A stretch of 64,000 nt of DNA from Fallopia convolvulus (GCA_964016875.1 OZ024720.1:41445106-41509105); one strand, 5' to 3'. Positions 33,562-46,318 are shown, counted from the first letter of the stretch. The notes: generated by a model from the sequence alone, not told the origin. Made by a program: numbers and translations.

Positions 33562-35410
33562 CTAGTTACACACATCGTGCTATACACGACATAACTTGAA
33601 TTTTAAAATTATTGTTCGACAATTATCAATAGGATATAATAAGTAAAGAATAACATAACATAATATAAAATTTAATATAATTAGATATGAGTATATGACC
33701 ATGTTTTTATTTAAATATAATGATATATAGAAGTTATAAATTTTATATTGACATATGTTAATTATTTTACTTTTAGAATTAAACAAAAAATTTAAAAATT
33801 ACATTTGATATAAAATCTCAAAAGTGATCATGACTTATTTATAAATATTGTTTAGAGAATGAAATTCTTATATCAGGGATTATGATTATTGAAATAAACT
33901 TTATCTGTCAAAAAAACTAATTTATTCATTTTTTAAATATTAAACATGTATAGACATGTTATTAAATATTTAGTTATTTATAGAATTTTTTAATTAGAGA
34001 GATAACATAAAAAGAAAATAAGAAAGATATATATTGTTATTGTCTATATACGAGATAAATATACAGGAAAAATAAACATTAATCTTACTAACTAATTAAA
34101 GCAGTAAGACTTCAAGCCTTCTGCTTCTTCCACGTGTCCACTAATTTCTGCCATAATTTTTTTTCTCTTCTCCCACGTTCTGCAGTAATTTCTGCCATAA
34201 TTCAAACCTTCTGCTTTTACCACGTGTCTATTTTTTAAGCCTTTTTTTCTTCTCTCCCAAATTCAACGCCGTCAACTTGTGTGAACTTCTTCAACCACGT
34301 TCTTCCCTTGGTTTCCTTCCCGAACAGTTTCTCACGAACTCCTCTTGAACTCACTTCTTCGGCAGTTTCTTCTTCCTTCCATTCCTTCTCCAGCCTCCTT
34401 AACCTCGTCTTCTTGTCCACCACCAAGCCACCAACCCGCACAGATCTCCATCGTCGGCAAATCATGTTGATGCCTTGTCACCGTAGCTCACCACCACTTC
34501 TAACCGAATCCATCGGAACCCTAGCCCATCTCTCTCGGCCTAAATCCGAAACCACTAGAACACCACAGTTATTCTGTAAAACTGGTTAAATACTCATTTT
34601 CTCTCCCTTACTTTCTCTTTCATGTTCGCCTCTGCTGTCGACGACTCCATTGTCTCTTCGGCGCTGCTTCCCACCACCTTTTCTTACCGACAAGAAGTTC
34701 TAATAGGTAATCCGACACAATTTTAAGTTTCCGGCTGATATCGATGCTAATAGTTCAGTTCCTGACATCCCTTTCTCTCCCCATCTCTCTGTTTTGTGAT
34801 TGGAATATCTTTAATTCTAGAATTTTGATGAGATTTCGGGTTCAATTTTTGTTTATTGTTCATCCCCGTGTTCAATTCGCGTAACTGTTTGTAACTTGCT
34901 GCAAAATTGGGTCATATTTCTGTTACTATTGCCGAAGATGTGAAGCTTGTTGTATGTGCTGATCGAAGAGCCGTGAATAGACCATGATTGAGCGTCAACA
35001 TCGGGGGCAACCATTCAAAGTATCTGCAAGCTATTGTTGGCAAGGTATCTGATTTTGCTTCATTACTTTTCCTTTCCCCCTTTCTGTTAATTAGTGAAAC
35101 TGAAGATGCAACAAAAATGTACTGAAGATGCAACAAAAATGTAGACTTCATCGAAGGGATGTGAAATAGTGAATCCATTTACGTTCAAAGTGGATTAAGT
35201 ATTCACCGGCATTGGACTTTGTCCGCCCCTTAAATTTAGGTATCTAATTTTGAGCGCTTCTTGATTCTTGGATTTTTTTCAGTTTGGAAAATATAGTTGC
35301 GTATATGATATGTGTTATGATTGATAAAAATATGTATTGGCTTCTGTTTGTATGTAAATATGAGAGTTGAAGTAGGCACTCATTGTGCTAATGTTCTTTT
35401 TTTTCCTAGA

Positions 35411-35515
35411 ATGCAAATCTTTCATGAAAATGTTCAAAGAGGTGGCTGAACCTCAAAATAAGCAAGAGGAAAACCCAGATGCAGCTGAAGCTACTGACCC
35501 ATTTGGTAAAATTTG
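35411..35515 (+). pseudogene. Captured exon resembling the C-terminus of RanBP1
   Basis: After a strong 3' splice site (TTTTTTTTCCTAG) the frame reads ECKSFMKMFKEVAEPQNKQE, then ENPDAAEATD, and ends at a TGA. The pattern resembles the C-terminal part of plant Ran-binding protein 1. The match is from memory and short, so it could be a different acidic protein. Confidence 0.4.
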
Positions 35516-36198
35516 AAGCCAAAGAGGAAAGCAGTGAGGAAAAAACTAGAATGCATCAGCATTGGATAACACTCCTACTCTCTCTTGTATTGGGGCCAAC
35601 ACATCTTCTCCATCCAAAGGTAACTTTATGAAATTTATGTCATTCGAACCATGTCTATTATTCTGATTCAATTTGTTTCACTCAAAGCTTAGGGGTTTTT
35701 TGTATGAAATTAAGTTATTTCAATGAAATTCACGGTGTCTATCCTTCTAATTTGACCTAATTTTGTGTCAGCTTACAATGATATGTGCTATTACCCTTAC
35801 ATATAAACAATGGCATGATGATTGGAGAGTGGTAGAAGGAGAGGTTGATGGTGGCCGACGAGAGGCGTGGTTGGTGGTGTCCAAGGATAGGCATTGTTGG
35901 TGGTTGCTGAACAAAGAGAGGTTGCTGAATAATTTTCCTTGAACTTGACAGATTTTATCAATCTTCACATTAACAAAACGAAACAAAGTCGATTTCTTCA
36001 CAAAGCTAATACAAACAACTCTTGATATTTCTTTCTCCTTTTCTTCATTGTTTCATTACAGGGTACCTGAGTTGATGGCAGATTTGAGGTCTTCTAAACT
36101 CTTTAATCATCTGATAAGAGTTTGGAGGATTCTATTCAGTTTAGAGGATTGCAAGTCCTTCATAAGCCCTTTGTTTGTCGTATCTTTGTATGGCCAAG

Positions 36199-36260
36199 AT
36201 GAAGTTTATGAAACTTGAATCCAAGCCTGATGCTTTTCATACTGATGGGGATTATATTAG
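36199..36260 (+). pseudogene. Captured first exon of an NPH3/NPY-type BTB protein
   Basis: From ATG 36199 the frame reads MKFMKLESKPDAFHTDGDYI and runs into a GTGAG donor at 36261. MKFMKLGSKPD...TDG is the conserved start of NPY/NPH3-family BTB proteins of phototropin and auxin signalling. Only this first exon is present; the following sequence is intron-like and no BTB domain follows. Confidence 0.6.
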
Positions 36261-37751
36261 GTGAGATCTGTAGGACCCTCTTTGTTAATGACGTTTATTT
36301 GACCCTTTCCATATTTTATTCTCTCTTCTTGCAAAGTTAGTACAGTTTTCATGGTATATTGGTAGTACTGTCTTGCCCTTTTTCTTGATGTTGGTAGTCA
36401 TTTGTGGGTTCAGTTTAAGTTTCATGGATCCTTGATGATACTATTATAGTTGAATGGAATATGGTTTGCTATTTAGTTTATTTAAGAGTTTTTTAGTTTT
36501 ACTGTTTGTTTGGGAGTTTTTTTTCACTTTTTTGGACCTTGTCATTTGTTTCTAAATAATGACTCTGGTAGCTAAATTCTTGCATCCTCTATAACCCTTT
36601 ACTTGCTATTCCTTTCTGCCTATGGATCAACTTGATTTGCATGATTCTTCTTTCTGCCTAAGGGAACATTTAGCTCATGTACTAACGCAAACCCCAAGTG
36701 GAAAATTCATCAGCTGAAAGATCAAATCCTTTTTGTTGGGTTTATGCTTCTGGATTTTTTTTCCTGCATTCTTACTCTACTATAGCATCTTTTTCATTCA
36801 ATTTTTGTTCATCCCTTTGAAACCCATAAGCTTATTCATAGAAAATTATGACAATTTGGAGAGATTGTGTATAGTAGGAACTAGGAATGATTACAATAAC
36901 TTTATTGATTTTCCATTTCTTTCGAGAAGCACTTCAAAGCTAAACATTTTAGGTTTCTTTTAGATTAAGGTCAGATTCAGGAGTTGAATATCTAAAGAAC
37001 TTGCAAGTTGCAAGAGGTCAAGGGTTCAAATGGTGCAATTTGCAGTATCTAAAATTTACTAGGAGTTTTGGACATGGATGCACTTTGTGAGCTAAAACTT
37101 TTCTGGGATTTATTTGGGTTACTTCTGAATTAAATTTGTCTAAGTATTGGTTCAAGAATGTATTTTCGACACTAGATTGAATGCAAGTAATGTACTTCTG
37201 AATTAAATGTACTAGGATATCATCATTCTTTTGATAATATCTTAGGCATTCATTAAATATTCTACAAATTCACCTATTCATTAGCAACTTACTTATATTA
37301 CATAATAAAATAATGGCTTGTAGTTGAGTTGACCATGTATGTCCTAGGGGCGGTCAAATTTGGTTGACTAAAGTCAGTTTGGTCATGTTGTTTTAATTTT
37401 ATTTATACATATCTAATACATGATCACCATATTTGTTCCATTTGCAATAAAAAAAAAGAAAAGAAAAAATAATCAGGTTATAACTTATAAGGGCCATGCG
37501 CCATCCATATGGATCATAGGTGGCAGTGGAACCCCTTGTGCTCATGTGTTTCATTGAGAGCATTGGTTTGTTGTGCAAAGGGGTGACATGGTGATGGAAA
37601 GTTCACTGACGGCACAAATTCTCAGAAATTTCAAGTCTTACGAAATGCTGGTATATATCAACATATCCATTTAATTTGCTAACCAAAAGGGTTATAGTTA
37701 TTTGTAGTCTGGAAAATCTGAATTTTGCTCTCATATCCTCTTTGTTTGCAG

Positions 37752-37895
37752 TTATAGGGAATTACGCATTTGAACTTGAGAAGCCCGTAGCTTTCACCTA
37801 TGATGATATTTTGATTGCAACACAGTTTTTCTAACACAAATCTTCTTGGACATGGAATGTATGGTTTCGTGTACTATGGTGTCTGTCATGAGCAG
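37752..37895 (+). pseudogene. Captured exon of a LYK3-like LysM receptor kinase (glycine-rich loop)
   Basis: Between an acceptor (TTTGTTTGCAG) and a GT donor, the frame reads ELEKPVAFTYDDILIATQFF, then after a frameshift NLLGHGMYGFVYYGVCHEQ. This is the start of a receptor kinase domain, where the glycine-rich ATP loop is GxGxxGxVYYG. The YYG and the exon boundary match LysM-type receptor kinases of the LYK3 kind. Confidence 0.65.
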
Positions 37896-37998
37896 GTTGG
37901 AAATTTTTTGTGAACTAAATGTATATTCATCATAATGAATCAGGCCACTTTATAGCCTATACTCTTTGGGTGGTTTACTTAACATTATCTTTTTGTAG

Positions 37999-38114
37999 GA
38001 AGTAGCAATTAAACGAATGACTGCCATGAAAACTAAAGAATTTATGGCAGAGAATGAATATACATTTAGTTCAGCAACTAGAGTTGTTAGAACCTACGGA
38101 TACTTGGCTCCTGA
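37999..38114 (+). pseudogene. Captured next exon(s) of the LYK3-like kinase, internally deleted
   Basis: It begins right after a TTTTTGTAG acceptor with EVAIKRMTAMKTKEFMAE, the beta-3 lysine block that follows the glycine-loop exon in phase. It then jumps to SSATRVVRTYGYLAPE, the end of the activation segment, and finishes at a GTAAGA donor. The catalytic loop and DFG region between are missing, so the donor gene lost over a hundred codons before or after capture. Confidence 0.65.
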
Positions 38115-38842
38115 GTAAGAGATTCTACCATCCCTAAAGTTATTGTTTGGAGTTACTCTCCAAATGTTACTTCAGCAAAATACTCTTTTGATTGCGACAA
38201 CTCAATGTTGTTTAGTGTACTAAGCATAAATGATTTCTTTGATGTGTAAAATGAAATTTGGTCACACTTTTCAGCCTTAACCCGTGCCTAAGGCACGGGA
38301 TAGGCACACTAGTTCAATATACAAGATGAAATACTTTATTTATTAAAAAATTTGACATATATTTTATCCAAATTTAATTTTAGGCAAGTAATCATGAAGA
38401 GATAAGATAATTTTTATCATTTTTAATCAAAATTAAATTAAAAAAAACTTTTACATAATAAATGGATAAAAATACATAGATAATGTAAATTTTATCATCT
38501 CGTGATTATTAATTTTTTTTTATCAAAATTTGATATCAGAATTTTTTATATAAATAGATATATACATAAAGATAAGTAATTTTTTAAAAATAAATTCTGA
38601 ATTCCAAATTTTTTATTATTAAAAATTAGATCAAATTTTTTTAATTTAAATAGTTTAAAAAATCTTATTATAAATATTCTCTAAGATAGTTGAACAAAAG
38701 ATAGATATTAGGAAAAATAAAAAATACAAATAATAAAAAAGATGAATTAATCTAACTAATTTTTTTTAAATATGAGGTGATGAGGTGGGGCCAGAATCAA
38801 TGTGGTGGCTAGAAAATTATCGGCTTTTATAATATATATTGA

Positions 38843-41290
38843 TGGTATATTTTCATAAAAAAATCACCAAAACCGACTTTAAATATTGATATGTTTTCAT
38901 TTGATTTATAAGTATTGTTTTCTTATGCATCTCTTACTTACTACATTAAATCAATTAATATATATTTTTAAAATTTTAAAATGATAAAAAGTAATTTATC
39001 TTTTCTCGAGTTTTCATTTGATATATATAATAAGTTAGGGATTTGAGAAAAATATAATAAGTTAGGGGTGCTTTTTTAAATTAATAAAATATGTAATTAA
39101 GGACATTTTGGTCCAAATTTTATTATAGGTGGTTCAACTTAACAAACTATAGTATAAAAGGTAGTTTTGTTTAAATAATATTATAAAAGATGGTTTGCTA
39201 AACAACACATATTTTAAAAAGTGGTTTTTGATAAATAACCCTAAAATTGTCCCTAAATTTGGCTCGCTTGCAGGAAACCACCCTTATTTCAGTTTTTATA
39301 TAAAACCACCACTTATTTTAATTTTGTCTATAATTAGCCATCCCTCTTCTTTTTCCATCACAAATTACGCCAAACGAATTCGGTATCTACATAAGGTTTT
39401 AAAAAACAATAGGTGCAAATTCCAAGAACATGTTTAGCCCTTCCAAGAAGAGATATATGAAGAAGCATACAGTTCAAATAATAAATCAAAGGATTCATAA
39501 GAATAAATCAAACGAGTACCACCTATCTAACTCTTTTTCCTAAACTTTCTCAATTTTTTTCCAACACCACGAATTTAAAGCATACAACATATTCTAACCC
39601 GCAAAATGATAGAATCCAAACCATAAATGAAAGGTAACAAAAGAAATTTCTCAATTTCATATACTATATACCAAAACTAATATTTTTCCTTAATTGTCTC
39701 CTTTAGTTGTTTCATTTGGTCTTTTGGCCTATTATTTCCAATCAAGTAGATCGAGAAGGAAAATGAATTCCCCCTTTTCATGAGTGTTCAAGAATGGAAT
39801 CCATAAATTTTTTAAGCATCGTCTCGCCACTGCCAAGATCCACCTCCAACCTCCACCAACAGCACTTCCACGTTGCTTCCAATTGAATTTGAATTGTAGA
39901 TCTATATATAGAAGGGGTTTATTTTATTGGCATTTTTAATTCTTTTAAATGTTCAACTAAGAGTCTAAATTGGTTGATTTTGAATGGTTTTGATGTGGAG
40001 AAGTTAAGAAAGGTTTGACCCAATCATTCCATGAACTAATGTTGTATAAATTTGCTCTTTGAAAGGACAATGCACATTACCTTTTTCTTAAAACCCTAAG
40101 GGCATTGTTTTATTTTTGTATATTTAAAGGAAAAACAATCTAAAACATTAATAGGTGATTAAATGCAAACAAAACTAATTTAAGGGGTGATTTTAGGTGA
40201 AAACCAACATAAGGGGTGGTTTTTTTGCAACAAGTCAATATAAGGGGTGGTTTTTTGTGTACTTTACCGTAATTTTTACCCACATTCAACTTTTTCCTTT
40301 TAATGTATATATATAATTGAAATCCCTCAAAAATGGAGTCACCATATTGCACCATGTAAGCTTTTTCCACATGATGATCTCGCAATTAGCCATGCAAGAT
40401 TTGGACACGTGTCAAATTTTTTTCCCATCTTCATGATATTTACATGTCATTAATTTTAGTTCCATGTCATATGTCAAGTGTCATTTTTTTCCACATCACT
40501 TACATTTCATTTACATGTCATATTTTAATTTCAAATTCTATTCTTCGTGATTTTACATTCTCTATTTGCTAGGTTTTCATTCTTCTTCTTCATCATTGAG
40601 AAGATAATTAATCAATTTTCATTAAAACTAACGTCATTAGTTGATACGTGACAATCTTTGGTTATGAAGAAAATCTTGATAGAGAATGCCCATGGTATGG
40701 ATTTTGGATTGAACTGGCGGAATTGTGGATCGAATTATGAAACTGAATTGATGAAGCACTCTAGTCAAGAACAAGAATGCTGGAAAGCAATGGCAATAAG
40801 AACACATTTGTTTTTGGATGCAAAGTGAGAAAACGCCTTAGCCAAGGTGCAACACATAAAATCCATCATGATCATAAAAATGATTACAAAAGAGCATTTA
40901 AAGACATATAAATACCTATAGAGAGATTATATCCTAAAATAAAACTCTTTATTTATCTAAGATAATAATAATAAGGACAATATTCCTATTCAAAAAGGCT
41001 AGAAAAATCGGAATTAATAAAAGACAGAATAATAACTTAAAGATAAAATTAAGGAATTTCGACCAAAAAAGATATAATTAAGGAAAGTTTCAGATTCACG
41101 TATGATCTTGTACCGCTCTCAATAAAATGCAATTTATACCATCTTCTCATTGGATTCTCATCTTGATGTCAACTGTGAAGTTGTATATATTTGAATAATA
41201 TTTCCAAGACATCTTAAATCACCTTGAGATCAATTTTCTAGCCAATGACACGACCGTTTTACTAAACACTGCTCATAATGTGACAAGATC
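38843..41290. other. AT-rich intergenic stretch, nothing identified
   Basis: No gene or clear transposon ends. Phrases of the type AAGGGGTGGTTTTTTG and their complements recur at 39150-39320 and 40180-40260, which suggests an old repeat family, but I could not define boundaries. Confidence 0.4.
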
Positions 41291-43070
41291 TTAAACTTTT
41301 GAAAATATCTTTACTTTGATCATTTTCTTTGGAGGTCTTGAATGCCTCAATTGATATTCTTCTAAGAATAATTTGACATTTTGAAAGACCTTCTTGAACT
41401 TGAAAGCCAGGGACCTCTTATAAGGTTGATGACTCTTTTTTCTCTTCATTCGATGCCATGAATCATTTTCCTCGGACACATCTCATTCTGAATCATTCTC
41501 CTCCACTTGTCTTCAAATCGTTCTCGATTTTTGTAGAGAAGAACTCGATGAAACATTCGCATAGTCAACTTCATAATTTGGATGATAGTAAGCAAAGGCA
41601 CCCTTGACCAGACATCCAAAATACTCCTGTTATGAAGGTGTAAAGGCAATCAACGACAAGCTACAATGTTCAATAGGCAAGACACCTGCAATATGGGCTG
41701 AAATTTTGTAGAACGTCCTCTTTGACTAAATCATTCTCACCCAAAAAATTTGGCTCAAAGTGCTCGAATCGGATTGGGAAACGTCAATGATCGATGATGC
41801 AACGGTAATTGGTAATTATTTTTACAAATCTGCAAAAAATTTGTTGATGCTCTTCCAAGGTGGAATCACAAATAGGGATGCACATGGGGGCAGGGCGGGT
41901 CGGGTAATGCATTCCTCGTCCCCATCCCCGACATACCATTATGTTCCCCATCCCTACCCCGTCCCTGTCTAATCCCCGCGAGGTACGGGGCGGGGAATCC
42001 CCGTTGAGTATCGGATTGTTAACGGGGTCTCGTTTATTATAAAAATATTTTAAACTTTTAAAACATTTACAAATTTCAAATTTAATGACAAATTTCAAAT
42101 TTCATTATATAATTTGTAGATTTATATAAGCTTTTAAATTAAAAACTACAATTATATCTAAAATCTATTTTAATTCTATGTTTTATTAATTAAAAAATAA
42201 AAAAACATATCGGGTATATATAGTGGGGATTCGGGGCTGATAATACATTCCACGTCCCCTCCCCGTTTTAAATCGGAGATACGAAATTGATCCCCATCCT
42301 TGCCTCATTCCCCATTAAGTCGAGGAATTCCCGCCCCATTAGGGGCGGGTCCCCGGGGATCCCCGTCCACAATGGTTTTTTGTGCATCCCTAATCACAAA
42401 TCTCTACAACATTTGGAGATAATTGGAAAATCGTAGCTCAAGATTCATCGTTGGCAATTCCTGGCTCATCGGGGCATGTCAAATAGTCTTGACTAGGCTC
42501 AATAAATAGAGGCTCTTGAAGGCACGCATCCTCTGATTCCTTATTCTTAAATGATTCATAAGAGACAGAAAAATCAAAACTAGAATCATTGGTTGTGGCC
42601 TAAGCTACGCTGGAAACAAATGAAGGCTTAGTGCTAGAAAACACTAGCAACGGTGGTGCTTCGGTATAAGTCATATGGGCAGCCTCCTCCGTGGCTATTG
42701 GAACTGAATTCTTCTCCTCCACTTGAGATGGACTTGTTCTTCTAAGAGCAAGGATAACCTCATCTCTTCTCTGAATTTTATAGTAAAAACTTACAACAAC
42801 TCTTACGAACTCACCAACATCTCTCGGTTGGCCTCTTAAGTACAACTGAAATGAAGGCTCTAAATCAACCAAGAATCATGGACATAAAATGCCTGATGAT
42901 GTTGGAATTCCAACGAAGGTTTCCAATTCTCCAAGCTCCATAAAGAAAGCAAGTGAGGACCTAGAGCCTTAGCGATAAATGTTGAGCAATGCCATACATC
43001 TAGCATGCTTGGTTAGGACAAACTCTTTTTGCATTGTAAATCTCAATTCATGCCAACTTTGCATGGGGCT
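41291..43070 (-). pseudogene. Decayed unidentified ORF, interrupted by a hAT miniature element
   Basis: On the minus strand, from about 43060, broken frames read HARCMALLNIYR, FMELGELETFVGIPTSSGIL, then an open 90-codon piece (42872-42600) with FQLYLRGQPRDVGEFVRVVV, and on past a stop to PDEPGIANDESELRF. After the hAT insertion similar decayed coding continues to 41291. I do not recognise the family. The continuity across a clean transposon insertion shows one former ORF, probably from a retroelement. Confidence 0.4.
41873..42392. mobile_element. Non-autonomous hAT element
   Basis: Perfect 12-bp terminal inverted repeats (TAGGGATGCACA) are flanked by an exact 8-bp duplication ATCACAAA (41865-41872 and 42393-42400), which is diagnostic of hAT. 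Subterminal regions are GC-rich with CCCCGTCC/GGGGCGGG motifs in both orientations, and the middle is AT-rich. At 520 bases it has no transposase. Confidence 0.92.
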
Positions 43071-43084
43071 GATACGTGATTGCA

Positions 43085-44050
43085 TGGGATTTCTCCAAGT
43101 TATCATGTATTTGACCTCACAAGATCCCAATCTTGCCTTAGAAAAGTAGGAACTCGAATCAATCTCACTCTCAATCTGAATTTCATGTGGAACAATTATT
43201 GGAATTTAGAATTGAATTTTCTGAGAAACAATGATGATTTTGACTTAATAGGACTTCTCAATTCAATAGTTTAATTAGAAAGATCCAATGCTTATTTCTA
43301 ATTAATAAACTAGATTAATATTTAACAATCAAACTAGAACAATTAAATTGATGATACTAGAATTTCGAAATCTGGAAAATTAGAGCAAAAGCACAATGAT
43401 CGATCTAGCATAGCAAGAACACGAATTTCTAAATGTTTTGTGGCCAAAGAGATAAATAAAATCCAATTTATGGTTTTATCTCTCTCAAGCTAATTTTATT
43501 GAATCGAAATTGCAAGGTATATATTTAAAGAGTACAAAGCTATGTTATCTTTGATGGCAAAAAACAATTAGGGTCGGCCCTACGAAGGGTAAATTGGTCC
43601 TTTTCTTGCTCTCAAAGATATATTGTATTAATGAAAACATATATCCTAAGATTCCCTATCAATTAAATCAAATAGATAACTACTTTGACTTAAAGGATAA
43701 GAAAACTAACAAATTAATCCTAGAAAATCCAAAAGATATAATAATAAAAGGAAAGATATTTAAGCCATCTAACGAACTACTATATGGCTGAGATTATTAT
43801 CTAATACTCAAAATTAACAAATAGATAAAGATTAGATTTTCTCTCTTAGATTCGCAAAGTCAAAGGGTTGACTAAAGCCACATGATATATTCTATCTTAT
43901 TAGGTTACTTACTAAATTCAACCCTAAAATAAGATAGATTATTTCATGTTTCTAAGATAAGGAAATAAGATAAACAAGGCCTAAATTACAAGAATCCACA
44001 ACTCATCTAGGAAGATTTCGGCTCACATGTCATAAGTGATGGAATATGAG
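43085..44050 (-). repeat. Putative 3' LTR of the CRM-like gypsy element
   Basis: Directly downstream (minus sense) of the gypsy pol end lies about 960 bases of AT-rich noncoding DNA, with a TATA-like TTTAAATATATACC and a polyadenylation-like AATAAAATTAGC near 43500. It is followed by ATCACGTATCAGCCCC, faintly like a primer site. No second LTR was found to confirm it. Confidence 0.3.
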
Positions 44051-44076
44051 CTTGTTTGGTGTTGGATCACGATGAC

Positions 44077-45690
44077 CTATCTCTTCTTGTTGGACTCTTG
44101 AACCACGACTACCATTCGAACTAAAAGAGCTCTCATCCCTTGATTAATCTTCTTGGCTATATTCCTTGTTATTGGTCCATCAAATGGACTCGAATCAAAT
44201 CTGGTAGAAGAGAAGGCCGACTTGTCTACATCATTCTCCTCCACTTTGTCTCGAATTGTCTCTACTTCGATGTCAAAATCGAAATCTGAAACATAAAGTG
44301 AAAGATTAGCAACATTAAACGTTGGATGGACATTATACTTACCAAGTAAGTCTACATGATATGCATTATGGTCGATCCTCTTGAGTATAAGAAAGGGTCC
44401 ATCTCTATGTTGATCCAGCTTGTTCTTTCTCTTATTTGGAAAGCTTTCTTTTCTTAGATGCACCCAAACTAGATTTCCTCCTTAAAAAATGACTTTTTTT
44501 TTGCCCCTTATCAGCTTGGGCTTTGTATTTTTCAGATTTCCTCTCTAGGTGCATCCTAGTCCTCTCATGCAATTTCTTGACAAACTCAACCCTTTTATTG
44601 GCTTCAAAGTTCTCCTTCTCCTTATATGGATGAGGTGTCATATCCACTAACGTCCTTAGACTCAGCCCATAAACAACCTCAAAAGGGGTCATTCTAATGG
44701 CTGATTGTATAGACATGTTATAAGAAAAGTCCACATCTTCCCAACGTTTGAGGTTAGCTTAAAACATAGTTCTTAATAAAACCCTTAACATTATATTTGT
44801 AACTTCAGTTTACCCATCAGTTTGTGGAAGGCGTGAGGTAGAAAACAACAATTCAGTGCCTAACTTAGAACACAAACTCTTCAAAAAATGACTCAGAAAT
44901 TTAGCATTATGATCTAAAACCATAGTGCAAGGAATTCCATGCAATCTAACTATTTCCCTAAAGAACAAGTCAACTACATGAGATGCATCATCAATCGTGT
45001 GACATGGAATGAAATGGGCCATTTTAGAAAAGAGGTCTACGACAACAAATATAAAATCTCTACCTTTCCTAGTTCTAGGCAACAATAAAGTCCATAGAAA
45101 TGTCCTCCCAAGGAGAACTAGGAATAGGTAAGGGCTGGTACAAGCCATGAGGGTTTAACCTAGATTTGGCGTTATCACAAACAACACAACCTTTGACAAA
45201 TCTAAGGACAAAATTACTCATTTTTGGCAAATAGTAGTGTTCTTTCAAGCCTCCAAGTGTTTACTCTAACCCTCTATGTCCTCTAGACTCATGAACCTCT
45301 TTAGTTAATAACCTACGTACACTAGATGAAGGTATGCATAATTTTCTAACTTTGAGAAAATAATCATCATCTATAAAGTAAGTGTTAGTTTCTCCCCTAG
45401 ACACACAATTCTTATAAATTTCAACAAAGTGAGGATCACTAGCATATAATTTCTTAATCATTGCAAATCCAAGTATTTTGACATCACATTGAGCTAAGAT
45501 AATGTACATGTGAGAAAGGGCATCAACTACCACATTCTTGTTGCCTTTTTTATGCTTAACAACATAAGGGAAGGTCTCCATGAATTGAACCCATCATGCC
45601 TGCCTCCTGCTAAGTCATGCTTAGCCTTTTAGGTACTTCATAGCATCATGGTCATAATGTATCATGAACTCTTTAGGCCATAAATAGTGT
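44077..45690 (-). pseudogene. CRM-like RNase H end, integrase and pol C-terminus, broken
   Basis: Right after the solo LTR, the minus strand reads HYLWPKEFMIHYDHDAMKYL, then VVVDALSHM (the RNase H end). Integrase follows: RRLLTKEVHESRGHRG (finger), FVVVDLFSKMAHFIPC, REIVRLHGIPCTMVLDHNAK with SDR degraded to LDH, and STSRLPQTDG. After a break come SIQSAIRMTPFEVVYG and YKAQADKGQKK, then DGPFLILKRIDHNAYHVDL and FNVANLSLY to the end at 44077. Stops and frame changes occur between all pieces. Confidence 0.75.
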
Positions 45691-46239
45691 GACTGTAACA
45701 CCCCGACTTTTGCCGGAGCGCCACTAGGTGGTAGACCTCTTTCGAGCTACTCATGTTGGTTTGACAACATATTCACTAGGATCTTGCAACACGGGCACGG
45801 CGAGAACCATAAAACAACCAACTTTTTATTTGAAACTGAAAGTAGAAAACGTGATAGTATTCTCGACTTCATAATAAAAGATATCAATTAGACCATTCTG
45901 TAATCTCAAACCATTCTAAACCAATTTTATCCAACTAGCCACAAAACAATTCAGAGGACAATTATGAATACACAAATAACCAAAATCCCAACAATCCGGA
46001 CCTAATGACACGTGTGCCAACACCCGCTTCACCAATTCATGGATGATCTATCACAGTTCCTCAAATGTACATGAAACTGTAAAGATATTCCCCCGAAGGG
46101 TCAGCTACAATTCTAATTCAAGATAGAAAGCGTGAGACGCATATAGAACGTTTGAAAAACCACACGGAACCTTAACAATCAAGATTTACACAAAAATCAA
46201 TAATTATCGACTCATATCAAATCAATACTCAACGTTAGA

Positions 46240-46318
46240 TAATCACACAGACACCAATACCCACAAACACACAGACACACAAACACACGAATACACACAC
46301 ACACACACACATATAGAC
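46240..46318. repeat. CA microsatellite
   Basis: Degenerate CACACA/ACAAACAC tracts, with a pure stretch of about 20 bases near 46292-46311, inside the solo LTR. Confidence 0.8.

Larger units (their letters stand above)
34083..38312 (+). mobile_element. Plus-strand gene-capturing Helitron
   Basis: The 3' end is clear: a perfect hairpin CCCGTGCC-TAA-GGCACGGG (38281-38299), then ATAGGCACA and CTAG, followed by T. The proposed 5' end is TCTTACTAACTAATTAAAGC at 34083, preceded by A. It has no Rep/helicase ORF, so it is non-autonomous. Inside are at least three exon-like pieces from unrelated plant genes with splice sites, all in the same orientation as the Helitron. The 5' end is less certain than the 3' end. 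Confidence 0.65.
33562..38842 (-). mobile_element. Minus-strand Helitron, interrupted by a second Helitron
   Basis: On the minus strand the 5' end (at 38842) reads TCAATATATATTATAAAAGC, preceded by A. The 3' end (at 33562) ends in CTAG followed by T, with a hairpin TCGTG-TATAG-CACGA (33575-33589) nine bases before it. These are the standard Helitron ends, inserted between A and T. Without the nested element the sequence is about 1.06 kb, AT-rich and noncoding, so it is a non-autonomous member. Confidence 0.65.

Noticed and set aside
38313..38842. A separate short Helitron between 38313 and 38842
   Set aside because: Its 5' end is good, but no hairpin lies beside the CTAG at 38309; the matching hairpin and CTAG are at 33562-33589, so it is the outer part of a nested pair.
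39150..40270. A transposon delimited by the AAGGGGTGGTTTT words at 39.2 and 40.2 kb
   Set aside because: The words are inverted to each other only loosely, with no clean ends or target duplication.
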